From positions 623,501 through 683,500 of the forward strand of contig WPIO01000023.1 of assembly GCA_009760855.2 (NCBI GenBank): 60,000 nucleotides of DNA, given 5' to 3'. This document shows, piece after piece, positions 23,223-35,107 of this stretch. The notes below the pieces were generated by a model that worked only from the letters and a program-made list of their open reading frames with translations, had not been told where the DNA came from and ran no database searches. How positions within the stretch are numbered: position 1 is the first letter of the stretch; each line of letters begins with the position of its first letter. A program made the translations under genes and the position numbers. This DNA is from Cristatella mucedo (lineage: Eukaryota > Bryozoa > Phylactolaemata > Cristatellidae).

Positions 23223-23688
23223 ATTTTTTCGTAATACTGCCTTGTCTTTGTGGCAATCGGGGCTGTCTTTGAGGATTCCACTCACGAATAAGCATAGCTT
23301 GTGTCGGGGCTCAATCAATTCATGCACACTGCATGTTCTCTGCTCATGATTTGTGTCTCTGCAATCGATGATGGGCACCATGACAGTGACCTTTTCAGTG
23401 ATGCAGTAGCAACGCCCACTCTGGAGAATACAAAAACCGAAGGGTGTCTGCGATGAGATTGAGATTGGAAAATATTAACCTTAGGCAGGGAATGATCCTG
23501 AAACATCTGGTTTAAAGCAGGGCCTAGCCCTGGCTTTTGAGCTACCGAGACTTAGGACCCCTCCTATCAAAGCAGAGCTTAGAGTATTGGCTTTGATTCC
23601 AGTCACGTGCTCGTGCTCGTGCCACATCCTGACCGACCATGCATACATACATACAGATGTGCCTATTAAACATAGTTCTGTACACACT

Positions 23689-23693
<5 letters not shown>

Positions 23694-23771
<78 letters not shown>
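23694..23771. repeat. (CA)n microsatellite
   Basis: About 38 CA units after GCGCGCA. Alternating purine-pyrimidine DNA of this length can adopt the Z form. Confidence 0.97.
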
Positions 23772-23947
23772 TAGGAGCTATCACTCTTGCATGCAGCGGA
23801 CCAGACATGATTGCCCTTTTTAAGGGCTTGAACCCACCACCTGGGTCGTGAAGTGCAAGCACTTTTGAACTGTCTACTGCTGCCTGTATGTATCCATGGT
23901 CTCGTGCATGCTCAACAGCTGTTCTGCTCCTTATTTTTAATTTTTAG

Positions 23948-24005
23948 GACCAACAATGGCTTTATATACATATATGACATGGACAGGAAAACGTGTGTGA
24001 ACTCA
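23948..24005 (+). CDS. DCAF11: DCAF11 coding exon: WD 3 (NNGFIYIYD)
   Basis: Bordered by ATTTTTAG and AACTCA|GTACGT. It encodes TNNGFIYIYDMDRKTCVNS, matching ANDGCLYVFDREQNRRTLQI of the vertebrate protein at the outer strand of blade 3. It ends in phase 0. The intron before it carries the densest microsatellite cluster of the window. Confidence 0.93.
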
Positions 24006-25261
24006 GTACGTGGCCTGAATAGTTATTCGCCGTCGCATTTGAGCATGTACACATACTGCACATTCTCCTGTGCTCGAAAGCTTTGTCGTGCTACCACAAT
24101 TTTGCATTTATTTATGTCTGGTCCGAATGTCCGTAGTGTATGATGCTGTGCCCACATTACTAGCCAAATTTTTTGAGATTTTGCTGCTGGCTGGTGTAGC
24201 TGTTGTTTTTTCCGGAGTCACTCAATCTTTGTCGTCGCTACATGTGCGGAGGATAGTTTTTGTCTACTGAGTGATGGTCCTTCTTGAGTACCCCTCCCTC
24301 GGTGCACTCGCCAGCATGGCTTGCTGTCAGCGCACGGGGAGGGGGCAGCGTGAAGCATGCTTGCAGCCTTCTGCCGGTGCAGGTGCCAGCTGGCTCGGTG
24401 CTTTAGGCGGCCAGGTCCCGGGGAAGATGCCGGACGGTGTGTGCATCCTCCTCTGGCGACCACCCAATGGTCGTACTGTTCGCGCCCACTAGCAAGGCAG
24501 CAGTAGCAGCAGTGTAGGTAGCTGCTTTTTCTTTGTAGTTACGTTGGGCTAGGTACCCCAGTGTCACGTGCTTTGCCTCTACTCTGTGCATGCTTTGCTT
24601 GGCTGTTGGGTTTAGGGCATTTCTTCAACTATGTTATTGGGCGTTAGTTTGAAAGTGCTAGTGTTAGCAGGTCCCATTTCTCTTCCATTATTGACGAGCA
24701 TGATTGGCAGACACTGCCATTTAGGTCATCTAACACCAAGTGCAAATTTGATACTAGCAGAGCTGGAAGACCGAAGCCGCAAACTAGTTGCCGAGTTGTT
24801 CATCGACACTGCTCCAAGTGTATAAAGAACTCTTACAAGTCGTGTGGTATCTTACAACTAGTGGAGGCCCATTAGCCAGGCCATGCTGCACGATTGGTAG
24901 AGGTAGGCTCAAAGTGTTGGGTGCACACAGTGTGAAAGTGACAGGCAGGCCAGCAATGGGCCAGTAAGATTACTGTCTCATGTCACTGGCGACAAGATCC
25001 TGAGACTTGCTGGTACACGACGTTCGTTATTAGCCTAATAGCGATATCATTTTTTGAAGCGGTTTTTTGGTGAAACTATAGCCAACCTGCTTTAAGAAAA
25101 CATATTTGTGTTTACTATGAGATCATGTGATCATTGTCATTGTCACCGCACCTCTTGTTTGGTCATGCTGCGCCACTAGTCTTTGGATCGACATGTCTAT
25201 CTTCTGTCTTTTCGGCAGCCTTCTGCATTTTGGTGGAGCTTTTGTTAGATGCTTGTCAGCA
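24006..25261 (+). other. Intron 5' part, nothing recognised
   Basis: Stretch between the NNGFIYIYD exon and the minisatellite. I see no repeat copy or coding similarity. Confidence 0.45.
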
Positions 25262-25432
25262 TGTGTCCAGGTGGCCTGCAAGGCCGGTCTAGGTGGCCTG
25301 GAAGGCTGGTTCAGGCTGTCCGGGTGGCCTGCAGGGCAGGTTCAAGGTGTCCAGATTGCCTGCAGGGCAGGTTCTGGGTGTACAGGTGGCCTACAGGGCA
25401 GGTCCAGGCTGTCCAGGTGGCCTATAGGGAAC
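25262..25432. repeat. Minisatellite, about 33-38 bp unit
   Basis: About five imperfect units built on GGTGGCCTGCAGGGCAGGTT and CAGGCTGTCCAG. Unit lengths vary and substitutions accumulate toward both edges. Confidence 0.85.
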
Positions 25433-26085
25433 CGTCGATGTAAGCCTGTAAGCTGGTATCGACGGAATGTGGTCACCTTGCTGATATGCTCGACCGGGTG
25501 CATTTACCAAAATATTGGGCAGCGAGAAGTGGTTCTCCCAAGTCTCAAAGCACTGGAGCCCCAAGGTTGCCTATGGTTTGCAGTGACGCGAGGCTGTGCT
25601 TTGTCTGGCTGCTCTCATCTGTTTAGTTTGATGGCATGCAGGCTGAATGAAATGTAGCCACAGTCAAAGACATCTGGATTTTGTCGAGCTTAAATTTAAA
25701 TCCCACAGGACATGAGCGATTCAGCGAACCGATAGCCGAAGAACTTTTCTCCATGTGCAGGATATGAGCCTGCAACCTTAGGCTTCGTAGAGCTACTGAT
25801 GCCTTCGAAGCTGAAAATTCTTGCTGACTTTGATGGTCACTCGCTGGTTGTGCTTGATACCTGAGATGGGGCTGCTATACGCAGAATCAACCTGTTTGGT
25901 TTGTTTTTAAAATGGTACTTTGGTCGATGACCGTCTGGCATAGGGTGACCACTGCTTTGCCCCGTTGCACCTCCTGTTGATATTTGCTTTAAAGGTCTTC
26001 CAGTGCTTGGGATGACTGCCAGGATTTCGCCTGGCGGTTGTCAGGGTGTGCACTTGTATTTGCTACTGTGCTGATGGGTTTGTAG

Positions 26086-26178
26086 ATTAATGGCCACGAA
26101 GATGATGTGAACTCGGTTGCGTTCGAAGGCCCCGAGTGTAACATGCTTTTAAGCGGTGGAGAGGATGGGCTGCTGAAG
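26086..26178 (+). CDS. DCAF11: DCAF11 coding exon: WD 4 (GHEDDVNSVAF)
   Basis: Thirty-one codons, phase 0 at both ends, bordered by GGGTTTGTAG and TGAAG|GTTAGT. The product INGHEDDVNSVAFEGPECNM then LLSGGEDGLLK matches ESHEDDVNAVAF and LFSGGDDAICK. The GH dipeptide and the S-GG-D motif are classic WD40 landmarks. Confidence 0.96.
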
Positions 26179-26859
26179 GTTAGTTTTTCTTTAAAGTCTT
26201 TTTGCAGGAACGGCATGGTGGAGCCAACGATATGTTGGACCGCTCATTCGGAATTTGACTCAGTTGAACGGATTGACGAGTTTTGCTGCCATGGCACCCA
26301 GTGCCGAGTCACGTTGCTCGCTCTGCCACAGTGGCCTACCCACGAGTTTTAGTTCCTGTCCCGTCTGAGCACTCCCAACTAGCTGCATGCCACAAGGTCT
26401 GGTCATCATTGTGTGCATGTCTGCTTGAGTCTGCTCAAGTGCCAGCAAAGGCTCTTAGTTACTGGCTGTGCCCGAGAACTCGACTGCAAGCTGCCACGCT
26501 GGGAGCCTGAAGCTGGCTTGCTGACCTTCACCCTCGACCCCAAGTGGCATTCAGTTGCTATATGGCAGTATTGCCATTTAGGGTCTATTCAGTGGTCAGC
26601 CAGGTCATGCCTTGCAGTCTGCTCAGACGGAGCTGTTGAAAGGGGCCTTTTCTTGGATCCTCTGTTCAACTTCTACTTCAGACCATCTGGCTCAGATGGC
26701 CGGCTTATTGGGGTCAGCTTACTTACAGTTTTCTGTCAACATTTTCATAAATGTCATCCGTCTACATTATTTTTAGCCAGTCGTTTGCAAATGACCATGG
26801 CATACCGATGTGCAGTGCAGCGAGATACTCGGGACTCATGGCAAGTGATTGCCTAGCTC

Positions 26860-27140
26860 ACCGGCCTGTGACATTGTAAAATTTGAAAACGGTCTGCCAC
26901 GGCTTGGTTTCCTCTGTGACTAGCTGAGCTGCCACACCAGTTTCAGCCTCTGTGTGGCCTTAGGTCTTCATAGGGCAATGGAATTAGCTGGCCCTTTCTG
27001 ATACCTGACTGACATCCCGGCATCTCCTAACTTGAGGACACTTAAAAAGAAGTTTAACGCCTACCTGCTCCACACAGCCTTGTGTTCCACAACCTCCACC
27101 AACGCCTTTGCTCTGCCCGAGTGATATCTCCATTTATATG
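26860..27140 (+). pseudogene. LINE ORF2 C-terminal relic
   Basis: One frame near 27,030-27,075 reads NLRTLKKKFNAYLLHTA, matching the CR1/L2 C-terminal pattern L-x-x-FK-x-x-LK-x-x-LF. The upstream part resembles the family 2 segment near 10,600-10,660 (AGCTGGCCCTTTCTG-like). Heavily decayed. Confidence 0.45.
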
Positions 27141-28166
27141 GCTGCACCTTATGAAACCGTAACTAGGAGCAACCGAAAAAGGCTTCTGTATAGTGCCCCA
27201 GTAGACCATCTTTTTTCTAGCATGCTTTGCTGACCTGTGTACTAGTGAGTGTCACTAACAGGGAAACCTACTAAACCAGCTAGTCTTCTGTGTGCTTGTG
27301 CATGCCTGCCTTAGCACGATAATTATGTGCTTTTGCTTGCTTGCCGAAGCAGGATACCCACATCACCTTGCGTGGATCCGGGTTATTTGTATCACTTTGT
27401 TAACTACTTGACCGTCCTTACCTTCCGGCCTGGCCTGTGTTTTAAGTTTTAATCATCTGTGGTATTTGAGACTGGGGAGGAGATATCAAATGCTCCGATT
27501 GTTGGCATTGTGTCCTTGACATTTCTTTTGCACCACCCACTTGAAGCTGCAAGAAAAGGTCATGGTGTCATTCGCGTGAAAACAAGCAGATGGCACCATG
27601 ACGAATTCATGCGAACAAACTAAGTAACATAGGGAGTGTGGACTCTGTCTGCAGCTGGCTATCTGATATGCATCACCTGTGCCCAGCTTGCTGAAGTTCT
27701 GAGCAGCTGTGAGTTAATCAACTGTCCATCATTGAAATCTGAATCCTGCTGTACCGATGGCTTAGTGGTCGAGTGACCGAAGAATGTCCCTCTATTATTA
27801 CTCGTATGCCAGGTGCAGCAGCTTTTACCTGAGACTTTGGAAAGACTTATCTTCTTTTCCTAATACTTTATTTCATACGAGGTGCAGAACACAGTTTCAT
27901 CAGAGGCTGTTTTTGAGCTTCCAGTTATTGGCCTGGTTGATCAATCGTTTTTCCTACCACACCCGTAGGGTAAGGTCGGTGTGAGCAGCCAACCTTCTCC
28001 GGTGCTTGTCGTTTCATGGTCCGTAATCACGCTCAGGCAGCACTGTTTCATAAGGGTGGCTGCACACGCACGTGTGACGAATGTTGGCGACAACACTTTT
28101 ATTCTGCTTGTCGTTGCTTTATTAGAGGATGGGCAATCAAGGTCAATGGATTTTAAAATTTTGCAG

Positions 28167-28259
28167 GTTTGGGACCGAAGAACTCTCTGCGAAGCCGACC
28201 CTCAGCCTGTCGGTATGCTTTCAGGGCATAGAGACAGCCTAACTTTCGTTGATTCCAAG
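28167..28259 (+). CDS. DCAF11: DCAF11 coding exon: VWDRR motif, start of WD 5
   Basis: Thirty-one codons in phase 0, bordered by AATTTTGCAG and TCCAAG|GTATCG. It begins VWDRRTLCEADPQPVG and continues MLSGHRDSLTFVDSK, matching VWDRRTMREDDPKPVG and LAGHQDGITFIDSK. VWDRR is the first of two WDxR boxes; this motif contacts DDB1 in DCAF proteins. The exon starts exactly at the WD dipeptide. Confidence 0.96.
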
Positions 28260-29039
28260 GTATCGATGCCAAGCTGCGATCTAAAAAATGGGGAAGATAA
28301 TGGACCTGGCAAGTCAGCATTTAAAGGCGCTTTAGGAGATGCTGCACATGTGCTTGCACCAGACAAGCCCACGAAGACAACCCGATTAGGTTATTAGTTA
28401 ATCGTTAAGTTAGCGGTCTCTTTAAAATAGTTTGTGCATGTGTATCCCAGGCTCCTGACCGATTGTTCACTTAAATTGGGAACATTTTTTAATCGGCCAG
28501 TGTAATAGCTCGTAATGCTTAATCATGCCATGACTCTTGTAACAAACGAGCAGCAGTGATGACCATCTAGATTTCAGCTACGTTGTTACTGGTTCTGCTG
28601 TATGTAGAGGTGATGTAGAAACACTGTAGTGCATCTGCGGTGGATGGTTGGAGGTCGAGTGAGTAGTGAGTAGTGATAGCAAGTGGTAGGTTTAAGGAAT
28701 GAAGAGACACTGCTTGCTGTGTCAGGTAGGCTCAGGCCAGTTGTATCTCGGTTACACACGTCAGTGATACATTGGTTGACGAAATCTAGACAGAAAATTC
28801 TTTCTGTTTGGAGCCTTCTTGTCAGGGTGTGAGATCTCTGGATGGAGAAGGTGTCCAATGCATTGGTGGTTTTTGTCGAGTGAGACTTTGAGCCGTTCGT
28901 GTTTGCTTCAGCTTTCAGATGGTGGTACAGTCGTTTCAAGCACCCCTCAAGGCACGGCTGATGGTTTAGGTAGTAAACCCTTTAATGCTGGCTAGGCATT
29001 GCCTGCTTGCATACTGCTGAAAGCTGGTTTTCTTTGCAG
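28260..29039 (+). other. Intron, nothing recognised
   Basis: A 117-codon minus-strand frame at 28,586-28,939 matches nothing I know and lacks flanking signals. Confidence 0.5.
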
Positions 29040-29129
29040 AACGATGGTCGTTATGTGCTAACGAATAGCAAAGATCAGTCTGTAAAGCTGTGGGATTTAC
29101 GAGTAATGTCTTCTAGTTCAGGCATAGAG
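29040..29129 (+). CDS. DCAF11: DCAF11 coding exon: WD 5 with LWDLR motif
   Basis: Thirty codons in phase 0, bordered by TCTTTGCAG and TAGAG|GTAAGT. It encodes NDGRYVLTNSKDQSVKLWDL then RVMSSSSGIE, matching RYLISNSKDQTIKLWDIRRF. LWDLR is the second WDxR box, so both DDB1-docking motifs are present. Confidence 0.96.
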
Positions 29130-31685
29130 GTAAGTTCTCTCTATACACTTGGTTCGTATTGAATGATTCTGCTATGTACTGGTTTTATATGCTGCTCGGC
29201 TCATGCTATCGGGCAAGCACCTAGAGGTTGCCATTCTGCTACTCAAGGAGCTCATTTGACTGCTGGTAGAATACTGGAAATCACCCAAGTGGGTCTACTG
29301 TGCTCCCTCATTATATTCCAAGCCTCCTTCAGTGATAAAGTTCGAGGGAGCTGATATCTGCTCTTTTGGCTGATGGTGGTGCTAGGCAATTAAGTGATCG
29401 GTCGTTTGGCCTCATTTATGTACTTCATTGTAGCTCTTCAAGCAACTTTCTTACCGGATGAATTCAAAAGAGTGTTCGAAAATCCCCATATTTTGCCATA
29501 AGCTACTGAGTGGGTAGATTACGGTAACTGACCGCCATCTAAGACACATAGTTGTTTTTGCCGTCATAGGAGCATATATAGGGGCCAAGCAGGCCGTTAC
29601 CTTTAAACTATTTAATTTTCCCGATTGTCCTTTGTCTTTTGGCACTGTACATTAAGCAGGTCCTCACTGATATATTTATCACTTCATGTGTATGCCATGA
29701 AAGAGAATATCAGTTCGTACAGCTAGTGAGTTTTGTGCCCACCAGCATGAATGTTTTTTGCCTGGGATATGTATGATATGGAGCTCAACTCACGCACATT
29801 AAACAAAGTTTTGCTGTGGCTAAAGCGGATGGCCTCAGAAGTTGTGAATTTTCTGCTCTCTTTCTCCTTGTGTGCATAGGCGAGTGCATGCTCGGGGTGG
29901 GTTGGGGGTTTTTTACAAGAGTTTCGGAGGCAGGCGGAACTGATAACGATTTTGGGGAGACTTTTGGCACTCTGATGTAATTTTGTCTTGAAAGGACTCT
30001 GTGGGATTCCTCTGGCGACAGTGATTTGTAGAGCTGATGAGTTAACTCCTCGAGTAGCCCGGGTAAGAAAGTAAACATCGAGATGTGAGATGGTCTCTTC
30101 TACTCTACAAGGTAATATGCCGGAATTTGAAATATAACCTCGTTAACCGTTCCGAAGATGTCCATGTCGGTGAGTCAAGATTAAGTATTGGGGCCCATTT
30201 AGAGATGCATGGATACTTTACTGTGTTCAGAGCAGAGGCTTCGGCAAAAAATTGCCAGATTTTTAAAGAGATTTAGATGTGCTAGTGAAATAAGATGTCA
30301 AGTTTTTTTTTAGGTCCACGGAATTTTTTTGATACACTGTCAGCTTCCATTTATGAAGAATGTGCGTGTGTGCGCGAAAGCAGTACTCCACTGTTCGATG
30401 GTTAGTTGCTTTTAAGACTGGGCTTGCAGTCGATAGAGTATAACGAATACCTTATATACAGTGGCTATAGTGTAGCATTGGTTAACAAACATATACCCAC
30501 TGATCCATTGTTTCTAGTTCTAGTACAGTTTGGTGGGCAAACACAGGTATATGTAGGTTAAGCCCACCTCGGGCACATCAGCAGGGTCACCGGCTTTTGT
30601 GTTGCTAGGCACGGCAGCTGGTGTTGCATAGAATTAGGTCAAGTAAAAAACAAAGCAAAACTATATTGGATGTCAGCACTGTGATTTTAGCTGGCTAGCT
30701 TGAGTGGCTTACTATATGTTCAGTATACAATGGATAGTCGATTCCATATTCACCAGTAAATTGTTGGTGGTGTAGATATCTTCAATATTGCTAGTAGAGC
30801 TGTAGTGCATGTTTTCTAGTTTTCTACAGGTTTTGGCTTATGTCTTTGCAAGGATGTTGCAAAGTGGAACAAGCAGGCACACTAGTTTTTTTTAATGCAT
30901 GTATAATGTATATGTTTAATGTATAGGCTCAACGGCAAGGGCTAGCTTTTAATGTGGTAGTTTTACTAAGGACGTCCATGTCAGTATAGGATTTTTGTTC
31001 AGCTGTTCATGCGTTTAAAATGAGCACTTTTGCTGCCAACAAACCCCTCTTGCATCAGCATTACTAGTGTTGATCGGTACTTGCAGTAGTTAAGACCAGT
31101 GGCTTGAGAGCAGCTAACGAGCAAAGAAAGAGGCGCTGGCCCTTAAGGCCAAACGTGCCACGTGATTTTTAGGACATGGCTATGTAGGATTGAGCTAGCT
31201 TTAGTATCTTTTGAAGTGAATTTGGCTATTGGTAAGTGTTCGGTTTCTTGGACTTATGATGATTCGGGCTGCTCCTCAGATCCTTTGGTCTTGATCAAAG
31301 CTGCTAACTTCTAGCTTCGATGGAGCGCCGAATGACTAGCCGAGCTGCACCTACTTTCCCTGCCCGACCTCCGGGGGCCAGCTGGCGGGGCCTGCTGGGT
31401 AATTTCCCGAATGAGCCTGCTCGATCGGCAGTTCTGCTGGGTTTATCTTGGTTTGGAGAATGTTTGTGGCAGTCGATCGTAGTCGGCCACCAGCTGCCTA
31501 GCTTCGGTGCACTACGGTGCGTGCAGCACCACCTGCGTGCCGAATCACTTGAGAGAGATGGTTGGCACGCCAGCTTGCTTGCTTACAAGCTTTCCAAGTC
31601 ATCCTGGCAGGTCTCTCTTTGCATGAATTTTATCTATCGATTTCAAAGTTTTTACCCTCGCAAGCCTCCCTTTCAGATCCCATTC
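29130..31685 (+). other. Intron, nothing recognised
   Basis: Large stretch between the LWDLR exon and the LINE tail. A 97-codon minus frame at 29,785-30,078 and a 126-codon plus frame at 31,320 show no recognisable domain. Confidence 0.45.
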
Positions 31686-31687
31686 AG

Positions 31688-31758
31688 ATCCCTACCTTAA
31701 AGTGCTTGGAAAGAGATTAAGTTTTCTGAGGATGCTTTACAAAATGTATTATTATTAC
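31688..31758 (+). mobile_element. LINE family 1 solo 3' tail
   Basis: AAAGTGCTTGGAAAGAGATT then AAGTTTTCTGAGGATGCTTT and a terminal ATTATTATTA. It is a very short 5'-truncated insertion. Confidence 0.75.
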
Positions 31759-32190
31759 TTCTGCCTACCAACCCTTGCTGCCTGAAGCTTGGCTCCTGGT
31801 TCTTGCCTCTTGACCCTTACCCATGGGTTCATTTATCACAGCTTACTATCGCCCACACCGTACGGCTTCTTAGGACTCACTAGTAAGCACTTTATCGATT
31901 CGTTCGTATTCCTTAATTTATTGGTTGCAATTAAAGCTAACAATAGCAAGTACTCACTTTAGGATCAGCAAAGCTGGGATCAGTAGGAGTGCTAATCTTA
32001 AACGGTGCGGTTCAGTTCAGCTTTTGAAACGCACATCAGGAAAGTTATTTGTTTTGCAACGTTTTTAAAGTAGCTGGCAGCTGCAAGGATTAGCAGGTTT
32101 CCTGAAGACAGGCTTGTACATCAGGGCATACAGTACCGCACAGCGTGCATTGTCTCGCACAATTGTGTTAAGGCTTCTATCTTATTTCAG

Positions 32191-32254
32191 GCCACCAGGA
32201 ATGCAGTTGCTCATCAGAGGTGGGACTACAGGATGGATGCATTCCGAGGCAATG
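32191..32254 (+). CDS. DCAF11: DCAF11 coding exon: inter-blade loop (QRWDYR)
   Basis: Bordered by CTTATTTCAG and CAATG|GTGAGA. It encodes ATRNAVAHQRWDYRMDAFRG plus Asn, matching ASRQAATQQNWDYRWQQVP in the loop between blades 5 and 6. The WDYR block is strongly conserved in the family. It leaves one G. Confidence 0.93.
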
Positions 32255-32561
32255 GTGAGAGCATTTGCTAAGTCATGCTTATAGCCACCAGACGGTAGGT
32301 CGGCAGCTTTTGTGATTTCTTTATCTCATTGGTAAAGAATCAAAGTTAAGTCGCGATCCGGGGCAGAACTTTATAGCTGGCTGGCAATTTTTTGGACACT
32401 ATGGGTTACTGCTTTTCGGCTGTTGAATGTTAAGTGTTTTTGTCTTGTGTCTTGTGAAGTCAACTGTGTGGGTCTTGTTCGGTGTGATTATTAGATTATC
32501 CGATCACATGACCTGACCGGCTACCCATAAAATATTACCACTCCATATAATAGTATTGCTA

Positions 32562-32705
32562 CGACTAATAATAATACATTTGATGTAGTACCCTCAGAGG
32601 ACTCTATCTCTTTCTAGGCACTTTACATTTGCTGTAAATGAAGCACGATCGAATGGTTGGTAGTAGCAGGCTCAATAAACAGCAAGAATAACATGATGTA
32701 ATGTT
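32562..32705 (-). mobile_element. LINE family 1 3' end
   Basis: ACTAATAATAATACATTTGA, the hairpin image (AGAGGACTCTATCTCTTTCT, AGGCACTTTACATTTGCTGT) and the 3' UTR motif CGAATGGTTGGTAGTAGCA. It stops within the 3' UTR, so it is 5' truncated. Confidence 0.82.
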
Positions 32706-33401
32706 ACTACTTTCAAGCCCCCACTTAATGTAGCTTTGGAACAATTTGGTTATTCTGTTTAATAATTAGCTCTTCCCGACAGTGCTATTCTTTCGAAAAT
32801 ATACCCGTTCTTCCTCAGATTCACATCTGTTTGGTGGGACATATTGCCGAACAGCAAAACATCCTATCCAGCCATGGTTCACCACATTGTGTTTGCACCT
32901 GTAGTGTTTTTTTTTAGCCTGCAGTGATCACTCATAGCCACAGGGTGGTTTTTCAAAAAGGTTCTTACCCCCATATCAAAATTTACTTGCCCTTTAAGGT
33001 GCTAGAGACGGTTCTCTGTCCCTTTAGTATAGTCCATGTTACTTTTAGAATTTCTTGCTAGCGTCTTTCCTCATGTCTGCCTCTGTAGCGCTCTCGATTA
33101 ACGATGGCACTCGTATTTTTCCTGCTCATAGAGACCGAGAGGCTGTACGGCTATGCTCACGATGCTGCGCAGGTTTTGGTGTGCAGTATGCGTGTAGTCT
33201 ATCTTGATGTGTGCAGTGCAACACACGCCACTCATGCTGCATGTCTTACCATGCAGTCCGACTGCATGCACCATGGCTATGGTGTATGCATAGAGCTCAG
33301 CGTTGCCGACCGGCTCATAGCTGTGCTGCGTGGCAGATGCGGCAGTCCAGTTTGCTGGTTTCTTGCGTCTCTATGCATGACGTTTTGCGAATTTCTTGCA
33401 G

Positions 33402-33551
33402 CCCTGAAGCCAAAACTCCCAGGAGACGTATCCCTGATGACCTATTATGGACACGCAGTGCTTCGGACTCTCATACGTGCCCGGTTTTCTCCCGTGCACA
33501 CTACTGGCCAGCAGTACATATACAGCGGCTGTGGCCACGGTCGAGTCATAG
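33402..33551 (+). CDS. DCAF11: DCAF11 coding exon: LPGD-SLMTY-GH block and WD 6
   Basis: Bordered by ATTTCTTGCAG and CATAG|GTTGAG. It encodes LKPKLPGDVSLMTYYGHAVL, then RTLIRARFSPVHTTGQQYIY and SGCGHGRVI. The vertebrate protein has LKLPGDSSLMTYRGHGVL, TLIRCRFSPIHSTGQQFIYS and GCSTGKVV. This is the best conserved exon and fixes the identification as DCAF11 rather than a generic WD protein. Confidence 0.97.
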
Positions 33552-35049
33552 GTTGAGTATCAGCTGCACGAGCTGGCTTACCCTTCGCAGCGTCTAGTGT
33601 TCGCCTAGTCACTGGACCAGCTGAGACATGCAGGCCGGCAGCTGCTGATTTTTCGAGGAGCAAAGCCTTGACCTTACTTGGGCATTCGAAGGCCAATTTT
33701 TCTTGTTCTGGTGGGTTTGGCAAGCCGACAGCAGACGTATCGTATCGTCTTTCAAATATGTTCAGTTAACAGAAAGAGGGGAGCGATTGGGTGCCAAAGA
33801 TATTATTGATGCTGTTTCCTGTTTTAACTATCCTATGGTAAGGAAAATATAAATATATATATTGATTGATAGTGCCCACTATATTCCCAATTAACGTTTA
33901 GGACAAAATATCAGTCGGCAACAGAAGCACATACTTAACCAGAGTCTTGCTGGAAACGTAGTGCTATTATTGGCTTGAGTGTGGCATCGTGCAAGAACAA
34001 CCAGGGACAGCGTAGGTGAATGCTAGGGCCCATAGGCTACTTGCTAAGGCATCTGGTGGTGGTTCACACGTGTTGACCTAGTGGCAGAGCTGAGCTCACG
34101 CTTGTGTCTGCTAAACTGTCCACGATGTGAACATTTGGAAGTGGATTTAAAAAAAATAGCCTGGGTAACTTTTTTTACAGCGATCTTAAGGCACTATAGC
34201 ACTGGCCGGCTTTTCTACAGCTTTTCAACCCTTTTGTAATCCAGTAGAAACCGGAAACTTGACTATTACCAACTGCACACATCACAACTGAGATCTACCC
34301 GTGCAAGCATCGGCATCAATTTTCATTTCGGCATACTATGTGAACTAAGACGCCAATTTAAATCGGCAGTGGGAGACAGAGAAACCCGGGATCCGTACTG
34401 CTGAACAGATGAAAAAACTCGGGGAAATCGCGGATCGTTGCTCAAGTCGGAACAGGCCATTGGGGCAGAGCAGTCCTTGCCCTACAGGAGGCAGCAAACT
34501 GCAGAAGTGGCACACAAGAGAAGCAGGATGGGAGGGTCGTTATTGGCTGTGAAACAAAGCTGCATGACAGTTGGGCAAGTTTCTTCCTTTTAGGAAATGC
34601 AAAAGTTTTCTCATAAACAGTGATCGAACGAAAGAAGGGGAGCTAATTTACCGTCCTGTAGAGCATGGCACCGAGTTTTCTTAGCACGTTATTCCTAATT
34701 TACCAGTTAGTCTGACTAGTGTTGTGAGACCATTTTTTGTGCATAGAAACAGTGAGCATGCACAAAATGAAAGATTATGTATTAATGCCCAGCTATCCCA
34801 ATGCATTAGCTATTTGTACCTGGAGCACGGCCTTTGAGTGTTACTGTATGGCTGAAGTACATTAGCTCTTTTTACTTGCTGTAAATTGGTTTATTTTTGT
34901 GGAGGTACAAACATCTCTCATCAGCAGGTTTTAACAAAAGAAAGGGAGCTAATTTTCTGCCTCGAAGAACAGTTTTAATTGTGCAGCTGAATCTCTTGAT
35001 ATTCATGTTGGTTGATTTCCCATGTATATATATATTTTCCATGCATATA
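33552..35049 (+). other. Intron 5' part, nothing recognised
   Basis: Between the LPGD exon and the CA/CG repeat at 35,050. No repeat family or coding similarity is seen. Confidence 0.45.
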
Positions 35050-35069
35050 TATGCACACACACACACGCA

Positions 35070-35101
<32 letters not shown>

Positions 35102-35107
35102 CACACA
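35050..35107. repeat. (CA)n/(CACG)n microsatellite
   Basis: CA units, then about six GCAC units, then CA units again. It directly abuts a Tc1-like terminal motif. Confidence 0.93.

Noticed and set aside
23057-23381. Overlapping 70-100 codon frames on both strands
   Set aside because: They translate tetranucleotide repeats (MYVC, HTYI) and exist in several frames at once.
33104-33401. Open frame extending upstream of the LPGD exon
   Set aside because: The family homology starts exactly after the AG at 33400-33401, and the upstream residues match nothing; it is intron read-through.
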